A stretch of 64,000 nt of DNA from Rhynchopus euleeides (taxonomy: Eukaryota; Euglenozoa; Diplonemea; Diplonemida; Diplonemidae). Made by a program: the position numbers and the translations under genes. Under the pieces are notes generated by a model, which saw only the letters and a list, made by a program, of their open reading frames with translations, searched no databases and had not been told where the DNA came from. The stretch is from contig OY723321.1 of NCBI GenBank assembly GCA_963210315.1, positions 976,271 to 1,040,270 on the forward strand, read 5' to 3'. Below are positions 41,301 through 52,123 of this stretch, in pieces. Each line of letters starts with the position of its first letter. Positions within the stretch are counted from its first letter, which is position 1.

Positions 41301-44300
41301 CACATCACCTCTGCCTTCGACATGCACCAGGTGCGGGACAGCTTCTGCGTCAGCCTCTGCGCCATGACGGGTGCGCAGGAGCGCCTCAGGCAGATCTCCT
41401 ATAAAAACATCGCCGCGGCACGCTGCCTCCTCCGCATCCCCCTGAGCAACGGGGAGAGCCTGAACAGCTCCTGGAGGGTTCTCTTCAGGACTGTCTCCGA
41501 CATCGAGAACTACAGGTCGTTGGGGCTGCGGATCAAGAAGCATCAGGCGCATCTGCAGCAGCAGCAGCAGCAGCAACATCATCAGCCGCAGAACGGGGCG
41601 AATGGATCTAGCGGAGGGGAGGGGCGTGAGGTGTGCACCGCATCTCCAAGCGAGCAGCACAACGCGAGGATGTTCCTCACCCATATGGATGACGAGGCGA
41701 TCACACGGATGATCTTCCACTCCACCCAGGTGAGCGAGGCAGGGCTCAAGGGGCTCGTGTCGCACCTCTGTGCGATATGCCTGGAGGACATCAACGACAA
41801 GAAGGGCAGCCCGCGCAGGTTCCTCTTGGAGAAGCTGGTCGAAGTATCGTCTGACAACATGGGGGGGAGGCTGCTCGCTGTGTGGAACGACATGGCGCGG
41901 CTGTTTGTCTCAGTCGGGCAGCACCCCACCACAGACATCGCGGAGTATGGCGTGGACAGCCTCCGGCAGCTTGTTGTGAAAAGCATCGCGCACCCCGAGT
42001 TGCAGGCGTGCAGGATACAGCCTGAGCTGCTCGCACCCTTCGCGGAGATTATGGAATCCACCCTCCCAGGGAAGACAGTGAGGGAGCTCATTTTGCGGTG
42101 CCTCCTGCAGCTGGTGCAGTCGCACTGCGCGCATATCGGGCCCGGCTTCCCCGTGATGTTCAAAACGCTCATCTCCGGGGTTCACCGGCATCGGGAGGGC
42201 GCTGCGCTGCGCATGACCCGCGAGATCATCCACCATACCACATCCCCGCAGAACATCTCGAGCATCCTGCCCTACATTGAGGATCTGGTGCACTGCGTGA
42301 CGTTTGTCGCAGGGGACACCAAGCTCGACCCGGAGGGGAGCTCCAACTTCTCCTCGGGCATCCTCTTCGCCCTGCCGCAGCGGCTTGCCCTGGCGGCTGC
42401 CGAGTCATCCGGGGCCCGCGGGGGAGGGGCGGCGATCGACCCCTCCGAAATTTTCAACCAGGCATGGGGTCTGGTGTTCGAGTCATTTGTGTACCTCTCG
42501 CTGGACACCGACGCGTCGACGCGGAGGAAGAACATCGCTGCGCTGCGCGCTGCGCTTGTCGGGCTCGCCCCACCCACCCCTGGGGATGCGGCGCCAGAGG
42601 CAGCATCTGCGAAGGAGGGAGAGGGCGAAGCGGGTGGGGGTGCGGTTGCTGAGGCCTCGCCATCTCCAACCTGCGGCGGGACAGCCTCGTTTTGGGAGTT
42701 GTATTCCACGGTGTTCCTCTCGACGCTGCTGCTGTGTCCGACGGTTAACCTCTACATCATCCTCAACACCACGGCGAGCTATGCGCATTTCAGATATTTC
42801 GGCGTCAACGATAAGGTCGACAGGCTCTCACATAAGGACTGGCTGTCGCACGCCCTCCCAGAGCTGATGGCGGGTGTGGTGAATGACGTCGCGAAGGCGC
42901 ATGGGTCGAACCCAAAGTTTTTAGAGTGCGTCCCGAATATCCTGGCTGTGCTCTGCAGGCTTGCCAGGGCCGGGGCGATCCGAGAGGTGCATCTGGCGAT
43001 GCGGAGCGTCGACACGCTGCTGGAGAGCACATGCCACCACCTGCGTGGGGAGGAGTGGCGCCGGGTTGCCGGGCACCTCGTCTTCCTGTTTAAACACTCC
43101 CTGGTGCGGACAACGCTCTTCCGGCCCCACTTCCAGGGTGCGGAGGAGGAGCTGCTGGCCTTCGACCCCACCAACAGCCAGGCAGGCGGGGAGGGCGGGG
43201 GTGGGGCGTCGGGAGACGGCGGCCTCCACGTCGACTTCCCCACAGCCTTCGACCTGTGCCCGGAGCGCTACCGCGAGCATCTCGTGTCCTGCAGGACGGA
43301 AGGGAGGCCGGACGGCGCCAACGGTGAGGTGGTGTCGCCTGCGTCTGTTATCCCTGCCGTGCGGTCGCCCTCCCTACTGCTGCGCGGCGAGGGGAATGCG
43401 AAGTCCGTCAGAAAGGTGTGAAAAAAGAAATTTTCCAGAAAAAACAAAACACGCGGCTGGAGTGCATGGGGAGGGGTTGGGGTTGGGCATGTGTTCTTCT
43501 CTGCGTATTCGCCCCAGAGACTCAAATCCCACACCCCTCTCCCCTCATCACACAAATACACATGTGTGCCACCTCAATCTCACTGCCCCCCCAAACCCCC
43601 AACAGGCTTACGACGCGAAGTCAGGCGAGTGGGTCTCCATGCTGTATACGCAGGATGTATGTCAGAAGCCCGGAGGAAACCTTTGCCCCAGTTTGCTGCC
43701 AGTCACACCCCATTGACACCTCACACCCCTGACCCCCCACCGCCCCCATCATCCTCCTTTTTTTTTGCAGGACTCCGGCGAAAGCTACTACGAGAGTGAC
43801 AGCAAGCTGCTGGGTGACATGAACCTCCGCTGTGCTCGGCAGGCAGGCCTTGTGGCCCTGCTCGACAGGATTCTGTTCAAAAAGCATTTCGACTGGGTGT
43901 CGGAGGGGTCCCGTTTGCACCCCGACGACATGATAGACCTGTATAAATGCGTGCGCCTCTGCTACACAACGTGCGAAGTCTTCTTCTGCGCAGGCCTGGA
44001 GCAGTGGCGCAGCACCCTCGGTGAGGAGTCTGTTGTAGAGCTCATCAGGCGGCGGCGTGCCAAGGCTCTCATGCTCAGCATTGCCATCCTGTTCCAATCG
44101 TACGACGCGCCGTATCAGGCTCTGCGCGATGTCGCGCGTGAGAATGTCGTTCGCGACTCCCTCCACCTCGTGCATCTCTACCTCGGAAGTGGCGAGGTAT
44201 GTTCCGGTGGGGGTTGGGGTGGTGGTAGAGGGGTTGGCTGCCAGTTGTGTTGTTGTGTCTGCATATATGCCATGCCCCCCCCGCCACAACAGCGCCACGG

Positions 44301-44487
44301 CCTGGAGCCCGCCTTGATCTCGATGATCAACAATATCATGGCTCTGCCTGATGCTGATTTCAACTCGGTGGAGAAGCATTTCTTCGTGCCGCTGTGCCAG
44401 TGTATTCCGTTGGACTCTGCAACCGAGACGCGGTCTGCTGTGGCCGCGTTCCTGTTGAGGACTCGGAAGGATATGGTGGTCGTGTAG
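38310..44487 (+). CDS. Large ARF guanine-nucleotide exchange factor, BIG/Sec7 family
   Basis: Proposed exons: 38310-43415, 43606-43656, 43771-44196, 44293-44487, 1925 aa, in the size range of yeast Sec7 and animal BIG1. Donors are GTGTGA, GTATGT and GTATGT. It activates ARF GTPases at the trans-Golgi by nucleotide exchange. After an Ala/Pro-rich N-terminus come the DCB-like helices (LFCLRAFKAIAPLL) and the HUS region with its box VDIYINYDCSVNDDN. The Sec7 domain is at about residues 645-840. Its glutamate finger is Glu751 in FSLPKEGQ, and the second motif is IVMLNTDLHNP. Long HDS helical repeats follow to the C-terminus, interrupted by a Gln/His stretch near residue 1090. ATG 38310 (MERDADVV) is preferred; an in-frame ATG at 38100 would add a low-complexity Pro/His-rich piece. 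Confidence 0.93.
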
Positions 44488-46504
<2,017 letters not shown>

Positions 46505-46784
46505 GGGGGGGTCATAAGCCCGTCCAAAACCAAAATTTTCGACATACCATCAGAGCCGCCCTAATACCTGATCTGACCCGAAAATCCGACCCATACCCCC
46601 CCGGAAACTGTCTGGGGCCCACTTGTGACACCTGATACGCACTTTTGTGATGATTTTTTGGGGTCCTAAAAAATGTACCTCAGTTTCGTACCTTGCCTTT
46701 GTACCTGAACCACTCCCGACCGCATTATTTCGTTCTTTGCAAGGGAAGGGTGTCACTACGCTCACTCAGCACGCCGAGCAACAC

Positions 46785-47548
46785 ATGCCGCGTGCCCAGG
46801 GCCTCGCAGAGGTGTCAGATGCTGCTGCAGAGGAGTACCTTGCTCGAAAGACGCTCGCCAAACGGGAGATGTGCGGGGTCTCGGCAGAGAGCGTTGTGGC
46901 AGACCTGCGTAAAAAGAAAACGGCACACGACATCGGTGAGGCGACATTATTTCGGGCGCTCCGTCGGGCTGGGTACATAGGAGAGCGAGTGGGACGTGGT
47001 GACGACAGATATATGCAGTGGTGCATCAACTGCACGCACGTGCGGGAAAGCGGCGTTCCTTGCTAGCCAAGAAAGATGTCACCTGCACTCCTACTCCTCC
47101 CACTCGTCCTGCTCCTACCCCCACACCAACTGATGTGGGCAGTGAGAGTGATGGCAGCTCCAGAGCAGCAGATGATCTAGGAAGCAATGAGCGGGTCAGC
47201 CGGGCAGACTACCCCAGTCTGTACCGGAAGTACGAAGCGTTGCGGGCCCGCCACCACCGCCTCCAGGAGAGGACCCGAGGGTTGAGAGTAGGGTTGTACA
47301 ACGCCAGGGGAGGTATTCCCCTGGCGTTGAGACATCCCTGGCGACCTTGCGGTCGCACTGTGTGGGGGCTGAGTCGGCAGGCAGATGCCGATCCAATGAC
47401 CTTGTTGAGTCCCCACATGGTACACTCTCATACGTGTTGTCGAGACTGCGTGGTGTGCATATCCTGCGGGGCGCAAATTACACAGCACAATCATAACCAC
47501 TTCGGCTCTCAGGGCGTACAATATCCCAATCGTGCCTTCACAGGCTAA
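46785..47548 (+). pseudogene. Element-encoded protein, copy 2, frameshifted
   Basis: This is the same reading frame as 4601-5314, but an A4 run is shortened to A3 at about 47047. The frame from ATG 46785 therefore stops at 47066. The downstream frame (open to 47548) continues where copy 1 is broken, runs through the hairpin and ends with a cysteine-rich cluster (CCRDCVVCISCG, then QHNHNHFG) that looks like a zinc-binding site. The two copies are disrupted at different places. Confidence 0.55.
47299..47329. repeat. Perfect hairpin inside element copy 2
   Basis: Same 13-bp arms as 5116-5147 with a 5-bp loop. Confidence 0.85.
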
Positions 47549-47801
47549 GATCGACGAAGCAAAATCATCTACAACGCTGCCTACTAATGCCGATGCAGCC
47601 TCCCAGGCGTACGAAGTACTCACAATGACCCATATGCGATCGAAGTACTACACCCAGAAGGTGGCTGAACTCATTCTGCTGACGCAACAACACAACATTC
47701 CCACTAATCAGGTCAAGAAAGACCTTGCCGAGGCACTGGGGAAGGCAACATGCGTGCCACCTGAGCCAGAACCACCGCAGAAAAGGCAAAGAACGAAATA
47801 A
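47544..47801 (+). CDS. Element-encoded small frame, copy 2
   Basis: Counterpart of 5362-5619 with only a few substitutions. It begins after the same TTCACAG acceptor-like site, ends KRQRTK at the inner edge of the right inverted repeat, and has no good start codon. Confidence 0.35.
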   Translation, partial: AKIDEAKSSTTLPTNADAASQAYEVLTMTHMRSKYYTQKVAELILLTQQHNIPTNQVKKDLAEALGKATCVPPEPEPPQKRQRTK

Positions 47802-47982
47802 TGCGGTCGGGAGTGGTTCAGGTACAAAGGCAAGGTACGAAACTGAGGTACATTTTTTAGGACCCCAAAAAATCATCACAAAAGTGCGTATCAGGTGTCA
47901 CAAGTGGGCCCCAGACAGTTTCCGGGGGGGGTATGGGTCGGATTTTCGGGTCAGATCAGGTATTAGGGTGGTTCTGATGGTA

Positions 47983-48346
47983 CCTGGGACCCCCCGTGTT
48001 TAAGTCCCCCCCCTGGAGGCGATTTTCGGCCGGGGGGGACTTAAACACGGGGGGGGCGGACCTAAACACGGGGGGGGCTTAAACACGGGGGTGGCACAGT
48101 GGAGACCAAGAAGACCTCTTCCTCTGCTGTCGTAGGGGGGTAATTCCGGTCCGGATGGACTTTTGGCACCCCACTTTTCGACTCTGACAGCACCTGGAGG
48201 GCCTAGGGGCCACCTGATGACCCTCCAGACCAGCCCACCCCCGTGTTTAGGTCCCCCTGTGTTTAAGTCCCCCCCCTGCCAGACCCCCAGGGGGGGACTT
48301 AAACACGGGGGTAAGGGGGGGGGACTTATACACGGGGGGTCCCAGG
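47983..48346. mobile_element. Nested 364-bp MITE-like element
   Basis: Comparison with copy 1 shows exactly where it entered the right arm of the host element: copy 1 has GGTATGTTG, here GG-TA-insert-TA-TGTTG, a clean TA target duplication. The 31-bp terminal inverted repeats start CCTGGGACCCCCCGTGT and differ at one position. The interior has several more copies, in both orientations, of CTTAAACACGGGGG. It has no coding capacity. TA duplication suggests Tc1/mariner-like mobilisation, but that is inference. Confidence 0.93.
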
Positions 48347-48401
48347 TATGTTGAAAATTTTGGTTTTCGTACGTTTTTAGGGGGGCTTATGACCCCCCCT
48401 A

Positions 48402-48714
48402 CCCCCCCCCCCCCCCCACCCTGCCTCCACTCTCCCCAGCTTTTGACTTCGTCAAAACCGTTCGCCTCTCTCTCTGGGTGTTGCTGCCACCCACCTCCAA
48501 TCTGACACACATCCACATCACCACACAGGAGTTCCCCACCGCAATCCCATACACACACTGTATTACAGGGCACTGAATTGGTGTACTGCCCCCCCCCCCC
48601 ACCCGACATGCCTGCATCCTGAACACAGCCTGAGAGGGACAGGGAGGGAAGGCTAGCCCAGCAGGAGGGGTGTTCACCCCTCTCTCTCTCTCTCTCTCTC
48701 CCCCATCACTTCCC
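48402..48714. other. Short region between element copy 2 and the CLU-like gene
   Basis: C17 and C12 runs and a (CT)n at about 48680-48700 just before the start codon. No coding sequence is evident. Confidence 0.5.
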
Positions 48715-51645
48715 ATGGGGTCTGCCTGCACCCTGCCTGCTGTGGGTTGTGAGGGGCAGCTGGGGTCAGATGATCTCTTCCCAGTATTCTCCCTCGCTGC
48801 GGATCGGCCCGCAGAGCAGCTGGTGCTGCCGGGGGCTGTGGTGGCGCTCCTGCAGGAGGATAGGGTTCACCGCGACCGCCCCCCTGCGAGCGTTGACGAT
48901 CTCGCCTGGCTGACGGTTCACGGGCACATGCTGCACCCCATGCTCGCCTGCATGGTGCAGGCGGTGCTCCGATCCCGCCCCGACTCCACCTCATCCATCG
49001 CCTCCTGCATGCTCTCCGTCATCACACCGGCTCCCTCCTCCATCTCCACCTCTGAGGAAAATCCACTCCCCGAACCTCACCCCTCAAACTCCCCAGACTC
49101 CATGGAGTTAGAACGCTCCGCTGCAGCCCCGCCGCTGCACCACTCCTTCCTCCCGGACTGTATCTCCGAGATGTTGGCGGGAGAGGGTGGTGGTGGTGGT
49201 GTCCCCAGCCCATCCCTCCCCCCCGGCGCGGCGGGGGAGGTAGAGCTCCGCGAGAGGGAGCGTTTTGTCGCGACCCACGGCGTGCATCTCAAGGTGTTCC
49301 TCAGCTCCGTGGTGGCCTGTGCGGTGCGGGGGTCCGGGTGCCCCTCCTCCGCCAGCAAGATCCCCCCAGGGGATACCGCGGCGGGCGAATCGAATCACCC
49401 TTCGCAGCATCCCGGGGGGGCTGTCAGCCACCACACCACCTCCACCACCACTCGAGGAGGAGGTGGTGATGGCAGTGTCGGTGCTGCCGGATGTCCCCCC
49501 CCTCCTCCTCCACCCCCATCCCAAGGGGGGAAGCGGAGTGCCATCTCGTCGCTCCACCGCATCGCCCGGGCCAAGATGCACCCCGTTGCCGCAACCTCTG
49601 CGCATTTTCCGTACTTCCTCAACCTAGGCGCTGTGGAGAGGGGCCCGCGCGGCTCACACCCCCCTGTGGGCGGCGCACGCGGCTGGGCAGACCTCTTCCG
49701 AACCGCTGTTGAGTCCGGAGCAGACGACCTGAAGCTGGCATACAGGCTTCTGTTTGGGGAAGCGGTCCCCTTGATCCAGGAGAGCCTCCTGCAGGGAGGG
49801 CCTGGGGTGAAGCGGAGGGGGAGCTCCGGGTGTGACATGTCCTCCCGGAGCGGGGTTGCGGTGCGGCGGTACGACGGGGTTGCGGGGTGGAGGATTTCCT
49901 CACAGCACCTCCGGCAGCAGCAGGCGTTCTCCGATGCTGCGGCGAGGGATCCACGGGGGGCGCATATCAACTTCCTCCCTGTCATGCTGGTGTCCTGGCT
50001 GGGGGTGCGGTTTGCCTGCACGGCACTCACAAACCCCGCTGTGATGCAGCGCGGAGCATGCACCACATCCTCCTCCACCTCCACCTCTGAGGCGCCACAC
50101 CACTCAGCTCAGCAAGCGAGAGGTCTGTCGAGTGTGGCGGAGCAGCAGCAGCCCCAGCAGCATCACCCGCACCCTCCCCTGACACAACCCGAAGGGACAA
50201 ATGTGGTGGGTCGGCAGCGCGGGAAATGCCTGCAGTTCCAGGCGTCGGAGGAAAGTGGGAAGGGCGCGCCATCCCACCACCCCGCCGCGTCTGTCCGGGG
50301 CAAGAGTTTTGGGGCTTCCTTGCGGAGCTCCCGCCTCCCGCCGGAGGCTGCGTTGGGGGCATCGCTGTCGGCGTCGGCGTCAGCCGCAGGGGAGAGGGAC
50401 CCGCATGCAACGCCCGCTGCGGCAGAGCCCCCCATGCCAGCTGCTGCGGAGGTGGGGCCCTTCCTGACCCTCCCCGCAGAGCTGCTGGGGCATGTCCACA
50501 GCAGCCTGGGGAGGGTTGCCGCGCTGCTCGGGCTTCCCGGGATTCTCCCCACCGCTGTCCACATCACGCGCACCTCAGACGGGCACCTCTACTCAGCCCC
50601 CGATCTCCCCGGGGCAGCCCCGGGCGCAGAGGGGACAGGGCTCCTCCCCCAGCTCGAGCCAGCGGTGTCGCTCAACCCTGCAGCGGTGCACGCCACGGCG
50701 AGGCTCGACCTCCTCTTGGCTATGGGGGCCAGGGCGGGGAAACCGGAGGAGTTAATGGGAAAAATGGAGAGGTCGGAGAAATCGCAGCAGAGGTGCCTGC
50801 AGGGGTCGGAGGGGCACGGCAGGGCGATGCGTGCGGCGGTCTGCGAGGCTGTTCCGCGGTTCGCCCATGAGTGGGGGGAGTGTGCTGCGTGGGGGACGCC
50901 CCCTGTGGTGGCGGAGCTGCACTCCGGGGCGTGGCACGGTGTGCAGCGCATGCTGAAGGATCGCCTCCACCGCTGCGGGGTGTCCCTCTGCCACCTGGGT
51001 GCGGTGGCGCGCGAGATGCGGGGGTCGCACCGCGGCACCCCGGCCTCCCTCTCCATCCTCGTCGAGATGGCGGCGCGCGGCTTCAAATCACTCCTCTGTG
51101 TCCAGTGGAGGCGGGCCCTCGCCGCAGGGCCTGCCGACAGACTCCACGAGGCGCACCTCGTTGCGGGGGATCTCTTTGCCCTCCTCGTGTCGAACTGCGC
51201 GGAGGGGCGCGCCTTCTGGTGCGAAGGGATCAGCAAAGAGGTGGAAACCCTCCACGGCTACACCGGCCTGCATGACGACCTGATCCCAAAAGTGCCTCTC
51301 TTCCACCGTGCCTGCGAGCTGACAGGTGTCGTGTTCCCCCCGGGTGCCTTGGAGGTGGTGCGGTCGACAGGCCCTGTTGCGCACATCCGGGTCAGCCAGA
51401 TCCGCCCGGTGATGAAGGCGCTCCGGCCATCCTCGATGGTGGCTGCGGCGTGGGCGCAGGGTGCCGCGCCCCACACCCGCACCCTGGAGAGGCAGGTTTT
51501 CAAAAGGCCTGCCTCTGTTGCAGAGGCGGTCAGGCTGCCGCGTGAGGTCGGCCTCTGTGATGTAGGAACGCTCTCCGCAGGCGATGTTGAGACGCTCCGA
51601 GGTGAGATGTCGGATAGACAGGTAGATATTGCGACCCTGTTGTGA
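48715..51645 (+). CDS. CLU: Divergent CLU (clustered mitochondria) family protein without TPR tail
   Basis: This is a single-exon frame of 976 aa from ATG 48715. CLU/TIF31/CLUH proteins bind mRNAs for mitochondrial proteins and control mitochondrial distribution. The family pattern in order: an SDGHLYSAPDL stretch (~620) corresponding to the D-x-DGR-x-Y-x-LD motif; RLHRCGVSLCHLGAVAREMR (~750), corresponding to the GIN-x-R-x-LG motif; LVEMAARGFKSLL, corresponding to EMVARAAK; then FWCEGISKEV, VPLFHRACELTGV (~860) and IRPVMKALRP, corresponding to PLF-x-R-x-C-x-x-x-G and PVVK. Typical members continue with TPR repeats; here only ~75 residues remain. The N-terminal half is full of Pro/Ser/Gly/His linkers. 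The mobile element copy 2 ends just upstream. An additional upstream exon cannot be excluded. Confidence 0.65.
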   Translation: MGSACTLPAVGCEGQLGSDDLFPVFSLAADRPAEQLVLPGAVVALLQEDRVHRDRPPASVDDLAWLTVHGHMLHPMLACMVQAVLRSRPDSTSSIASCMLSVITPAPSSISTSEENPLPEPHPSNSPDSMELERSAAAPPLHHSFLPDCISEMLAGEGGGGGVPSPSLPPGAAGEVELRERERFVATHGVHLKVFLSSVVACAVRGSGCPSSASKIPPGDTAAGESNHPSQHPGGAVSHHTTSTTTRGGGGDGSVGAAGCPPPPPPPPSQGGKRSAISSLHRIARAKMHPVAATSAHFPYFLNLGAVERGPRGSHPPVGGARGWADLFRTAVESGADDLKLAYRLLFGEAVPLIQESLLQGGPGVKRRGSSGCDMSSRSGVAVRRYDGVAGWRISSQHLRQQQAFSDAAARDPRGAHINFLPVMLVSWLGVRFACTALTNPAVMQRGACTTSSSTSTSEAPHHSAQQARGLSSVAEQQQPQQHHPHPPLTQPEGTNVVGRQRGKCLQFQASEESGKGAPSHHPAASVRGKSFGASLRSSRLPPEAALGASLSASASAAGERDPHATPAAAEPPMPAAAEVGPFLTLPAELLGHVHSSLGRVAALLGLPGILPTAVHITRTSDGHLYSAPDLPGAAPGAEGTGLLPQLEPAVSLNPAAVHATARLDLLLAMGARAGKPEELMGKMERSEKSQQRCLQGSEGHGRAMRAAVCEAVPRFAHEWGECAAWGTPPVVAELHSGAWHGVQRMLKDRLHRCGVSLCHLGAVAREMRGSHRGTPASLSILVEMAARGFKSLLCVQWRRALAAGPADRLHEAHLVAGDLFALLVSNCAEGRAFWCEGISKEVETLHGYTGLHDDLIPKVPLFHRACELTGVVFPPGALEVVRSTGPVAHIRVSQIRPVMKALRPSSMVAAAWAQGAAPHTRTLERQVFKRPASVAEAVRLPREVGLCDVGTLSAGDVETLRGEMSDRQVDIATLL

Positions 51646-52123
51646 GGTGGAGGTGGGGTGGGGTGGGGTGGGGGTGGGGGCAACCAGAGTGCATTTCTGC
51701 CGTTCTGCAGGCCCAGGCTGGTTCAGTTTTGTCCCGGGGGGGGAGGGGGGTGGGGGTTTGCACCCCGCCCCTCCTCTCCCCTCTCTCGCTCTCGAGCCCG
51801 GTTAAGATTTAGAGGATTAAGCCCCATCCCCATCACCCGATACCCGCTCCCTCTGCCATTTGCACCTCCCCCCGTCTCTGTTTCCACAGAGGAGGGTGTG
51901 CTGCAGGGTCTGGGAAGAGGGCATGCAACGAGCAGCATAACTGCACCTCCCCTCCTCCCCACCCCTCCCACCCCCCCGCCCGCCCCACCTCTCGCCTGTG
52001 TGTGCGATTTGGGGGGGGGGGGTGTTTGCGTTGCAGCAATTGGATCAATCGCAGCCTCACAAATATTCCAATTGCTTTGACAGGATACACTACTCCGTCA
52101 ACCGGTGGAGGCCATCAGCCAAG
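51646..52123. other. Short spacer between CLU-like gene and DGAT2
   Basis: Mixed G- and C-runs. A GTTGCAG acceptor-like site lies at about 52030-52037, so a 5' untranslated intron of the DGAT2 gene is possible. Confidence 0.4.

Larger units (their letters stand above)
46505..48399 (+). mobile_element. Terminal-inverted-repeat element, copy 2, interrupted by a nested element
   Basis: This has the same structure as 4321-5850. Left arm 46505-46740, right arm 47786-48399, flanking TA inside C-tracts at 46503-46504 and 48400-48401. Without the 364-bp insertion and its duplicated TA the length is 1529 bp, one base from copy 1. Internal differences from copy 1 are few, so the family moved recently. 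It sits about 315 bp upstream of the CLU-like gene. Confidence 0.87.
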
